From Candidatus Zixiibacteriota bacterium (lineage in GTDB: Bacteria > Zixibacteria > MSB-5A5 > CAIYYT01): DNA of 7,982 nucleotides. Below, one piece after another: positions 1-5,560 of the stretch. The stretch's first letter is position 1; every line of letters begins with the position of its first letter. The DNA is taken from NCBI GenBank assembly GCA_963205155.1, contig CAUJJY010000194.1, positions 1 to 7,982 of the forward strand, given 5' to 3'. The translations under genes and the position numbers were made by a program. The notes beneath the pieces are model-generated. The model saw nothing but the letters and a program-made list of their open reading frames with translations, was not told the origin of the DNA and ran no database searches.

Positions 1-48
1 GGGGTTGAGTAGGGCGAAGTTAGTACTCTTACGACAAGTAAATGAACG

Positions 49-78
49 ACGGCAGAGTGAATACTCTGCCGTTTTTTT
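49..78 (+). terminator. Strong rho-independent terminator of an upstream gene
   Basis: A perfect 10-bp stem (ACGGCAGAGT / ACTCTGCCGT) closes a GAAT loop and runs into seven T residues at 72-78, the classic intrinsic terminator read on the plus strand. It would end a plus-strand transcript entering from left of the window. On the minus strand the stem is not followed by a T-run (the next bases read CGTTCATTTACT), so it is at best a weak stop for the barrel operon that ends at 116. Bases 1-48 hold stops in two plus frames (TGA at 6-8, TAG at 10-12), either of which could end the upstream gene, but too little is visible to say. Confidence 0.88.
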
Positions 79-115
79 GTTAAGACCTCATCGGCAATTC
101 ACTGGTGGTACTGTT

Positions 116-1420
116 CTACTTAAACTGGTAGCTCAAATTGCCGCTCAACAAGTAGAGAAAGATGTCATCTTCCTTGTCGTCGTGATACTCGAAGCTGGAA
201 CCGCCAATGACGGAGAAGCGAATGCGGTCGGTGAGATTAAAGTCCGTGAGAAGATCGAGATTCACGAACCAGTGGTCGGTATAGAAGTCCGAGTCGTTGC
301 TTGAGTAGTTGCGCCATCCGAATTGGCTGTCCAAACTGAAAGTAAATCTTCGCGACGTCAAATTCTCGTAGCCGGCGAGCAGTTTGGTTGCCTGGTAATC
401 CTGCTCATTGTAAACGGCATCGGAAGCTTGAAACCGCTCGCGAGCGAGACCAAGGCTGAATGTTGAGAGGAGATCATAGCGATAGTTCAACTCCAATTGG
501 GACAGAATGCGCAAGTGGCTAAACGAGGCAATGCTCTGGTCGTCAAATTTGTAGTATTGCAGATCGAGTTGCGGCGAAAGCTCCAGTTGTTCCGCTATGG
601 AGAAGGCGGCGTCAAAGTAGGGTCCGAAGAAGTAGTAATCATCATCGGAGTCTGCCCACGAGTAGCTCTTCCGCTCGAAATAGATGCGTGATTGAATCGA
701 CTTGGAGGCGCCGATGTAGTCCAGTCCGATTTCGGCAATTCCCTTGCTGAAGTCGAGCAGGGATGAATCATAGCTGTCGCGCTGGTCGTAGCGGAGGGCA
801 AGTTCCAATCCGGAGAAATCTCCCAGTTGCCGCGTGAGGCGCAGGCGCGATTCATGCTGTCGATAGCCGTAGACCGACGCGGAGTGGTTGGCATATCCGG
901 TGTACTCGAATTCCTGCGAGATTTCCGCTTCCCAGTTGTCGGTCTTGAGCAGTGCATACCCGAGTCGCGAGCTGTTTTGAAAGCGGCTATCGTAAATGGT
1001 GAAGTCGTCCGAGTTGCTGTAAGATTTGAACTCGGCATCAGATGTAAATCTGAGGGCGCCCCATTCGATCCGGAAGTTGAGCTGATTGCGGATTTTCTCA
1101 TCCGAGAAGAAGACGTTGTTGGACAGGGTCATCTTGGTGGGTCCCTTGCGCTTCAACTCAAGCCGGAGGTTGACACCCTTCTCATCAATGCGATCAGAGT
1201 AGCTCTTCAGCTCAGCGAGCGAATCATCGCTAATGCCGAGTGTGTCAATATCGCGGAGATAGTAGTCCTGGGAAATGAAATCGTAATTGAGCCCGGCTTT
1301 GCCGTTCCATTGCCAGCTGCCTGCGTAGACAGGCAAGGAAAACAAGGTCAGGACCAGAAAAGAGAAAAGTCTCTTCGCCGATTGGGCAAAGAGACTTTGA
1401 CGGGGTAAGTCAAGTCTCAT
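116..1420 (-). CDS. Predicted outer-membrane beta-barrel protein, family not recognised
   Basis: This 434-residue protein probably sits in the outer membrane. Residues 1-33 form a signal peptide: basic start (K16, R17), hydrophobic stretch at about 18-30, and a cleavage site after V31-Y32-A33. The rest is a long run of short alternating polar/hydrophobic segments rich in aromatic residues (Y, F, W), separated by Asp/Ser/Asn-rich turns, with no long hydrophobic helix. The C-terminus ends in a barrel-like strand, LSYQFK, with the penultimate Phe close to the terminal-aromatic signal used by BAM substrates. The length would suit a barrel of roughly 16-20 strands, but I did not count strands rigorously. 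No enzyme motif or named porin signature is visible. The ATG directly abuts the TAG of the upstream gene (TAG-ATG), with GGAG about 8 nt before it inside that gene, indicating translational coupling. Function is unknown; it could be a channel, an assembly scaffold or a structural outer-membrane protein. Coding status is confident, topology likely. Confidence 0.85.
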   Translation of the reverse strand: MRLDLPRQSLFAQSAKRLFSFLVLTLFSLPVYAGSWQWNGKAGLNYDFISQDYYLRDIDTLGISDDSLAELKSYSDRIDEKGVNLRLELKRKGPTKMTLSNNVFFSDEKIRNQLNFRIEWGALRFTSDAEFKSYSNSDDFTIYDSRFQNSSRLGYALLKTDNWEAEISQEFEYTGYANHSASVYGYRQHESRLRLTRQLGDFSGLELALRYDQRDSYDSSLLDFSKGIAEIGLDYIGASKSIQSRIYFERKSYSWADSDDDYYFFGPYFDAAFSIAEQLELSPQLDLQYYKFDDQSIASFSHLRILSQLELNYRYDLLSTFSLGLARERFQASDAVYNEQDYQATKLLAGYENLTSRRFTFSLDSQFGWRNYSSNDSDFYTDHWFVNLDLLTDFNLTDRIRFSVIGGSSFEYHDDKEDDIFLYLLSGNLSYQFK

Positions 1421-2485
1421 CTACCAGGCTCCGAGAATCCTGGCTGCCTGTTGGTTAAGTTCAATAACGACCCGCACGACCACAAGCGCGCGTTGTTCTT
1501 CACCTAGTTCGTGAAGATTGCGAGCCTGGTCGAGTTTTTCGGTTGCTTCATCAAGGAGCTTATCGGCATCGCGGCTGCCGGTTTCCTGCGCACGTTCCCG
1601 AAGTCGCTCGAGTTGTGACTGAGCGGTGGCGATGGCGCGTTCGGCATCGGACTCACTATGAGTGCCGCCGCAATTTTGCACGGCCCGCCGGACGCGCGAC
1701 AATCCGCCGGCCAGCATCCGGATTGATTCTTCATAGTTTCCGGCTTGATACAGCTGCTCGGACTTGTCAATCTGCTCGGATCCCGAATCGAATAGCCTGG
1801 TTGCGATTTCGTCATTGCAGGCACTGATGGCTTCGCGATTGTCGGAGACAAAGTCTTGAGCGCGGTCGAGGTTGAGATGCAAGTTCTCGCGTCGCCGCTC
1901 GCCGCCGCTTACTTGTTCGAGGAGATTGCGGCAGATTTCCTGAGACCGGCGGGTGAATTGCAGTGATTGACGGAGGTTGTTTTCGGTGAAGAAGTCGCGT
2001 GCGCGATCCTGGAGGCGCTGTGCTTCCTGCAAACGCAAGTCAAGCGCCGGCGACTCGCCGTTCTGTGTTATCGTACGGATCTGTTCGAGCAGTTCATCAG
2101 TTCGGTCAAGCTGTTGTTCGACGATTGACCGGTCGTCATCGGAACGCACCATCGAACCGATGCAACGGCGGGCAGCTTCGCGCGCCCGCAAAGTAAATTG
2201 CAGGGCGAGGGCAAGTCGACCGCGCTCGAGATATTCACGAGCCCGCTCCTGCGCCTGCTCGGCTTGCTGCAACAATGCGGTTGTGCGTTGGTCGCGCGAT
2301 TGATCAACAGATTTGCGCGCCTGTTCGATAATGTTGTCAGTCTGTTCGATTTCCTGCTTGACGCGATCGGCATCAAGAACTTGTCCGTAGACTTGGCCAG
2401 TGGCTAAGGAGATAATCAAGACAGTCAAACCGATGACAATCCACAGCGGCGAGAGTAATCTTAATTTCAGTGTAGGCTTCTTCAT
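1421..2485 (-). CDS. Exported helical protein with four 80-residue tandem repeats
   Basis: This 354-residue protein is probably periplasmic, or held to the inner membrane by its N-terminus. Residues 1-34 have a basic start (KK, K7, R9) and a hydrophobic core at about 14-29, followed by VYG-Q, a possible signal peptidase I site. The rest is highly charged, rich in Q/E/R/A and almost all helix. It falls into four tandem units starting at V42, V122, L202 and A282, an exact 80-residue period. Each has a first helix (units 1 and 2 compare as QEIEQTDNIIEQ and QQLDRTDELLEQ), then a helix pair of the form A-x2-A-R-[DE]-[FY]-x8-[AS]-L-Q-F-T-x-R that resembles TPR helices. Cysteines lie at 108, 185, 223 and 272. 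TPR-like or coiled-coil scaffolds usually bind partners, so a link between inner-membrane events and the barrel gene that follows with no gap is an inference. The start is supported by GAGGA 6-7 nt before the ATG. A sigma-54-like promoter lies just upstream. Family not recognised. Confidence 0.85.
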   Translation of the reverse strand: MKKPTLKLRLLSPLWIVIGLTVLIISLATGQVYGQVLDADRVKQEIEQTDNIIEQARKSVDQSRDQRTTALLQQAEQAQERAREYLERGRLALALQFTLRAREAARRCIGSMVRSDDDRSIVEQQLDRTDELLEQIRTITQNGESPALDLRLQEAQRLQDRARDFFTENNLRQSLQFTRRSQEICRNLLEQVSGGERRRENLHLNLDRAQDFVSDNREAISACNDEIATRLFDSGSEQIDKSEQLYQAGNYEESIRMLAGGLSRVRRAVQNCGGTHSESDAERAIATAQSQLERLRERAQETGSRDADKLLDEATEKLDQARNLHELGEEQRALVVVRVVIELNQQAARILGAW

Positions 2486-2506
2486 AATATCCTCGACCTA
2501 CATATT

Positions 2507-2523
2507 GTCAAAATCCATGCCGA
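2507..2523 (-). promoter_or_regulatory. Sigma-54-like promoter for the helical-repeat/barrel operon
   Basis: Read on the minus strand the site is TCGGCATGGATTTTGAC. GG at -25/-24 is followed after exactly 10 bases by GA at -13/-12, against the consensus TTGGCACG-N4-TTGCT. The mismatches are T to C before the GG, C to T after GGCA, and the last C of TTGC changed to A. The -12 half (TTTGAC) is identical to that of the lipoprotein promoter at 5492-5508. Predicted transcription starts near 2496, leaving a leader of about 11 nt that still contains the GAGGA ribosome site. An alternative reading is sigma-70: TTGACA plus TATTAT with a 16-bp spacer. That TATTAT overlaps the ATG and would start the RNA inside the gene, so I prefer sigma-54. 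Confidence 0.45.
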
Positions 2524-2624
2524 CCTTGAAGATATCGCCTGCACGCTTAAGATGTAAGCTACGATAGCCTTGCGCGAATTGGAATTGGCAAATGGTCAAT
2601 GCAGGTTGAAGCCGGCGGCCGGAA

Positions 2625-2640
2625 TGTACCGTTTGGTTCA
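2625..2640. promoter_or_regulatory. Putative enhancer (activator) site C
   Basis: The bases TGTACC-GTTT-GGTTCA form a near-perfect dyad of the type GTACC-N4-GGTNC shared with three other sites in the window. It is centred about 137 bp upstream of the predicted start of the helical-repeat operon, a normal range for a sigma-54 activator. It overlaps the last codon position and the stop (2638-2640) of the response-regulator gene, so the motif lies mostly in the intergenic gap. Binding by the adjacent regulator is inferred. Confidence 0.5.
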
Positions 2641-3975
2641 TTTGTATGTACCGTCCGGTCCGGGAGTAATGCCGTATATCTTCATTCGTGAGTAGAGGCG
2701 GCGGCGCGTAATCTTGAGTTTCTCTGCCGCCAAGGTTTTCTTGCCGTCCGATTGATTGAGTGCGTCAACGATCATTTTCCGCTCGGTATCATTGAGTCCG
2801 CCGGATTCACTTTCGGTGACCTGTTCATCAGCCTGGATGCCAAGCAGGTCTGGAGACAATGGGTCGCCATCGGCGAGAATGATCGCTCTTTCGACGATAT
2901 TTTTCAGTTCACGGACGTTGCCGGGGAATGGGTAGCTCTGTAGCAGATCACAACAGGCCGTCGGCAAGTTGCCGTGCCCGTATCCATGACGCTTGAGAAA
3001 GTACTCTGCCAGCGAGATTATATCTTCACGCCGTTCGCGCAGCGGAGGAATCGCAATTGGAAAGACACTAAGGCGGAAGTAGAGATCTTCACGGAATGTT
3101 CCCTTCTCCATTAGCGCCTTGAGGTCACGATTGGTGGCAGCCACGATGCGTGCATCGGAGTGGAGCGTTTCGGTACCGCCGACGCGAACAAACTGTCCCA
3201 GTTCGAGTACGCGCAGAAGTTTGGCTTGCATGGACTGCGATATCTCGCCGATTTCATCGAGGAAGAGCGTGCCGCCATGCGCCAGTTCGAACCGTCCCGG
3301 TTTTCGTTTAATGGCGCCGGTGAATGCACCCTTTTCGTGGCCGAACAGTTCAGATTCCAGCAAGGTTTCGCTAAGGGCTGCGCAGTTGAGGGCAATGAAG
3401 GGTCCGCTGATGCGAGGTGAACGCTTGTGAATCATGTTAGCCACCAGTTCCTTGCCGGTGCCGGATTCGCCAAGCAGGAGCACTGTCGATTCCCGTTTGG
3501 CTACTTTCTCGATCATGGCAAAAAGCTGTTGCACGCCTTCAGATTTGCCAATGAATTCTCCGACTGAAAAATGTTCGTAGTCGGCAACGAGTTGCTCGTT
3601 AAGTACCTTGGTCCGGCGATTCTCGAAATAGCGATCGACCAAGATGATCAGCTCGTCAAGCGAGAACGGCTTGATCAGATAGTCGTACGCTCCGTTCTTC
3701 ATCGCTATGACTGCTGACTCTGCTGAAGCAAATGCGGTCATCAGTATCACGCCGGTGTCGGGAGCGATTTGGCGGGTTTGCTTGAGAATCTCGAGTCCGT
3801 CGGGCGGTGACATCTTGAGGTCGGTAATGACCAGGTCAAATGGTTCGACAGCGAGTGCATTCACAGCCATTTCGCCGGAGTTGAACACCGACACCGAGTG
3901 ACCGGCATCTTCCAGCGCAGAAGACACCAACATCGCCATTTTGGCTTCATCATCAACTACGAGAATTTTTGCCAT
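2638..3975 (-). CDS. NtrC-family sigma-54-dependent response regulator
   Basis: This 445-residue cytoplasmic transcription activator is the likely partner of the kinase encoded just upstream. The receiver domain (about 1-120) has the acidic pair D8/D9, phosphoacceptor D52, T80 and K102. The sigma-54 AAA+ domain (about 139-370) has Walker A GESGTGKE at 169-176, the sigma-54-contacting loop GAFTGA at 216-221, Walker B GGTLFLDE at 234-241 and the arginine-finger region REDLYFRL at 295-302. A Fis-type helix-turn-helix (about 394-436) carries the recognition segment ITRRRLYSRMK. All key residues are intact, so ATP hydrolysis and open-complex formation with sigma-54 are expected. I chose the ATG at 3975 because MAKILVVDDE is the standard receiver start and CGGGA precedes it. 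The open frame continues upstream to 4044, but those 23 residues lie entirely within the kinase gene and match nothing in the family. It overlaps the kinase gene by 23 nt. Four GTACC-N4-GGTNC dyads near the flanking genes are its candidate binding sites. The exact subfamily cannot be named. Confidence 0.95.
   Translation of the reverse strand: MAKILVVDDEAKMAMLVSSALEDAGHSVSVFNSGEMAVNALAVEPFDLVITDLKMSPPDGLEILKQTRQIAPDTGVILMTAFASAESAVIAMKNGAYDYLIKPFSLDELIILVDRYFENRRTKVLNEQLVADYEHFSVGEFIGKSEGVQQLFAMIEKVAKRESTVLLLGESGTGKELVANMIHKRSPRISGPFIALNCAALSETLLESELFGHEKGAFTGAIKRKPGRFELAHGGTLFLDEIGEISQSMQAKLLRVLELGQFVRVGGTETLHSDARIVAATNRDLKALMEKGTFREDLYFRLSVFPIAIPPLRERREDIISLAEYFLKRHGYGHGNLPTACCDLLQSYPFPGNVRELKNIVERAIILADGDPLSPDLLGIQADEQVTESESGGLNDTERKMIVDALNQSDGKKTLAAEKLKITRRRLYSRMKIYGITPGPDGTYK
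2647..2662. promoter_or_regulatory. Putative enhancer (activator) site D
   Basis: TGTACC-GTCC-GGTCCG keeps the left half-site exactly and GGTNC on the right. Its centre is 22 bp (about two helical turns) from site C, so the two would face the same side of the DNA. It lies inside the last codons of the response-regulator gene, where it also encodes GPDGTY, so coding constraint could explain part of the match. It is less certain than site C. Confidence 0.38.
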
Positions 3976-5314
3976 CAACTTGTCCCGGTAAGGTAATTGT
4001 GAATGTCGTGCCAACTCCCAGCTGGGAGTTGACGCGGATGTCACCCTTCATATTATCGACTAATCGCCGCACAACAAACAGCCCGAGTCCGGTGCCGTGC
4101 GATTTGGTCGTAAAGAACGGATCAAAAATGTGCTTCGCCATCTTCTTGTCAAGACCGGCGCCGGTGTCGCTGATTGTGATCAACAGGCTGCCGGTGCGTG
4201 ATTTTGCTGCCTTCACCTCAACTACGCCATTTGCGGGGGTTGCATCAAGGGCGTTCTTGAGCAGGTTCACGAGAATCTGGCGAACCCTCTGCGAATCGAC
4301 CTGAATTTCACTTGAGGCCGGCTCACAAACAGTATGTAACTTCACACCCCGGTGCTCAAACTCTTTAAACATGCCTTCGGCGACCGACTCGATGACTGTT
4401 CGGAGGCCCTCCGGCTTGCCACCTGCGTCTTCCGGGGCGGCAAACTGCAGGTAGTGGGTTGTGATGCGATTGAGGCGATCGACCTCTTCGGGAATAAAAT
4501 CGAAGAGCTGTGCATCATTTGATTCGATGGAAGAGTACTTCTTCTTAAGACGTTCAGCGGTTGCCTTGATAATCGCCAAAGGGTTGCGGACTTCATGGGC
4601 GATCACTGCGGCCATTTGCCCCATTTGGGAGAGTGCGGCCTGCGATATCAAGAGCTTCTCCGCTTTGATGAGTCTGCGGTTGAGGATTACCACGACGATG
4701 CCGACGAGGAATAAAAGTGCAACTGCTGCGGAGTTGACAATGAGAATGTGCTGCTTGAAATCCTCAAAGTCCGTGAAGAATTCGAAGTTGCTTTCGATCA
4801 ACAGAATTCCATAGACGGGGTCGTCACCGACCGGCTGATAAGCGGATTTGAAGGAGCGCGTGCCGACTCGGTACAGTTCAGAGACGCCGGCTCTGCCGAG
4901 AGCAGCGCGGCTCAATCCCTCGGCATGAAGGGGAAGGAACAACTGCACATTTGAGATTGAGTCATCAAGAGCGAGCATATCGCGGTATTCGATGTCAAGC
5001 AAGTAGATTCCCGACAACGCGTCGGAATCACGAATGCGCAAGAGATAGTCCTGTAGACGAACGAGAGTCGTCAGTGACACGGGACCTTGCGGCGGCTCAT
5101 ACTGCAATACGCTCTCGATTTCGGGAGCGATCGCACGACCGACGGAAAGGAGACGGTCACCGAGTGAGCGATCGAGTGTCTCAAGAGACCGCGAGTACAG
5201 CAAGTAAAGCGCAATGTTGAACCCACCGACCAAGAGCACCAAAAGCGCAATGATCAGAATCGAAACGAGCTTGCGATTGTCACCGAACATTGCTGCCATA
5301 ACTTCCTTGCTCAT
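3953..5314 (-). CDS. Membrane-bound sensor histidine kinase (NtrB/ZraS-like core)
   Basis: This 453-residue kinase is expected to autophosphorylate on H240 and pass the phosphate to D52 of the regulator encoded next. Transmembrane helices lie at about 16-39 and 190-211, enclosing a periplasmic sensor of about 150 residues that I cannot assign to a named fold; a single-Cache type is possible. No HAMP or PAS domain is obvious; a short linker leads to the H-box AVIAHEVRNPL (H240). The HATPase domain has N-box LVNLLKNALDATP (N354), G1 DTGAGL (D383), F-box IFDPFFTTK and G2 GTGLGL. All catalytic boxes are intact. The gene overlaps the regulator gene by 23 nt, so the pair is one operon. The start is uncertain: the ATG at 5314 has no good ribosome site, while the ATG at 5299 (residue 6) is preceded by AAGGA. 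Either keeps the first membrane helix. Enhancer-type site A lies only 25 bp upstream, so autoregulation is plausible. The signal sensed is unknown. Confidence 0.94.
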   Translation of the reverse strand: MSKEVMAAMFGDNRKLVSILIIALLVLLVGGFNIALYLLYSRSLETLDRSLGDRLLSVGRAIAPEIESVLQYEPPQGPVSLTTLVRLQDYLLRIRDSDALSGIYLLDIEYRDMLALDDSISNVQLFLPLHAEGLSRAALGRAGVSELYRVGTRSFKSAYQPVGDDPVYGILLIESNFEFFTDFEDFKQHILIVNSAAVALLFLVGIVVVILNRRLIKAEKLLISQAALSQMGQMAAVIAHEVRNPLAIIKATAERLKKKYSSIESNDAQLFDFIPEEVDRLNRITTHYLQFAAPEDAGGKPEGLRTVIESVAEGMFKEFEHRGVKLHTVCEPASSEIQVDSQRVRQILVNLLKNALDATPANGVVEVKAAKSRTGSLLITISDTGAGLDKKMAKHIFDPFFTTKSHGTGLGLFVVRRLVDNMKGDIRVNSQLGVGTTFTITLPGQVDGKNSRS

Positions 5315-5338
5315 CCAACCGGGAAATCAGTTGTACTT

Positions 5339-5354
5339 CGTACCTTGAGGTGCG
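5339..5354. promoter_or_regulatory. Putative enhancer (activator) site A
   Basis: CGTACC-TTGA-GGTGCG follows the GTACC-N4-GGTNC pattern. It is the distal of two sites upstream of the lipoprotein gene, centred about 172 bp before the predicted start, and also sits 25 bp before the kinase ATG at 5314. A bound regulator here could activate the lipoprotein gene and affect its own operon. An overlapping GTAC-TTC-GTAC dyad begins at 5333. Confidence 0.5.
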
Positions 5355-5368
5355 GCGCATCAGATTGT

Positions 5369-5384
5369 TGTACCTGTTGGTACG
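5369..5384. promoter_or_regulatory. Putative enhancer (activator) site B
   Basis: TGTACC-TGTT-GGTACG contains a perfect 5-bp dyad, GTACC/GGTAC, around a 4-bp spacer, the best copy of the motif in the window. Its centre is exactly 30 bp (about three helical turns) from that of site A and about 142 bp upstream of the predicted lipoprotein transcription start. Tandem, phased sites are the usual arrangement for NtrC-type activators. The identity of the bound protein is inferred from the neighbouring regulator gene. Confidence 0.58.
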
Positions 5385-5443
5385 CATGATTTCCTTGTGA
5401 GCATTAATCTCGCCGGCTTAAAGCTAAAACACAACAACTCTAA

Positions 5444-5465
5444 CTTGATTTGCATCAAGGCGTTG
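5444..5465 (+). promoter_or_regulatory. IHF-like site with an overlapping dyad
   Basis: CATCAAGGCGTTG at 5453-5465 matches the IHF consensus WATCAA-N4-TTR at every fixed position except the first. It lies between the enhancer pair (5339-5384) and the sigma-54-like promoter (5492-5508), where a DNA-bending protein is expected to help looping. A perfect dyad, CTTGAT-TTGC-ATCAAG (5444-5459), overlaps it and could instead be the site of another regulator. Which protein binds, if any, is not shown by the sequence. Confidence 0.4.
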
Positions 5466-5491
5466 CCACAGAATGTTCCGAAAGACGCCTC

Positions 5492-5508
5492 TTGGCACAC
5501 CATTTGAC
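5492..5508 (+). promoter_or_regulatory. Sigma-54-like promoter of the lipoprotein gene
   Basis: TTGGCACACCATTTGAC has a perfect -24 block (TTGGCAC) and a -12 block TTGA at the required spacing (GG and GA ten bases apart); only the final C of the usual TTGC differs. Transcription would start near 5519, giving a leader of about 42 nt with AAGGAG at 5548-5553. No convincing sigma-70 -10 box lies 16-18 bp beyond TTGACT. The neighbouring sigma-54 activator gene, the phased upstream dyads and the IHF-like site all favour this call. The A at -12 is unusual and may weaken it. Confidence 0.6.
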
Positions 5509-5547
5509 TATCAACTAAGCAGAAGACTGGTGTCGTTCATATTAGAG

Positions 5548-5553
5548 AAGGAG
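5548..5553 (+). promoter_or_regulatory. Ribosome binding site of the lipoprotein gene
   Basis: AAGGAG lies 7 nt before the ATG at 5561, a near-ideal Shine-Dalgarno sequence at ideal spacing. It fixes the start of the lipoprotein gene and suggests strong translation once transcribed. Confidence 0.8.
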
Positions 5554-5560
5554 TAAAGTA

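Noticed and set aside
595..1101. 168-residue open frame on the minus strand overlapping the barrel gene, and long plus-strand frames such as 827-1408
   Set aside because: They lie inside the barrel gene in other frames, have low-complexity or unnatural composition and no ribosome sites or recognisable motifs. The barrel frame has a signal peptide and coherent beta pattern.
2586..2604. Plus-strand TTGGCA followed by TGC as a sigma-54 promoter
   Set aside because: The -12 element is out of register with the -24 element, and it would point into the end of the regulator gene with no plus-strand gene downstream.
2611..2622. GC-rich palindrome GCCGGCGGCCGG after the regulator gene as a terminator
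   Set aside because: On the minus strand it is followed by CTTCAACC rather than a T-run, and the loop is very small. Transcription may read through into the helical-repeat gene.
3976..4044. Longer response regulator starting at the ATG at 4044
   Set aside because: The extra 23 residues lie wholly inside the kinase gene and resemble no receiver domain. MAKILVVDDE from 3975 is the standard start and has a nearby ribosome site.
5452..5473. Sigma-54 promoter on the minus strand for the kinase operon (TGGCAACGCCTTGA)
   Set aside because: The GG and GA elements are one base too close (nine instead of ten between them), and sigma-54 promoters tolerate almost no spacing change.
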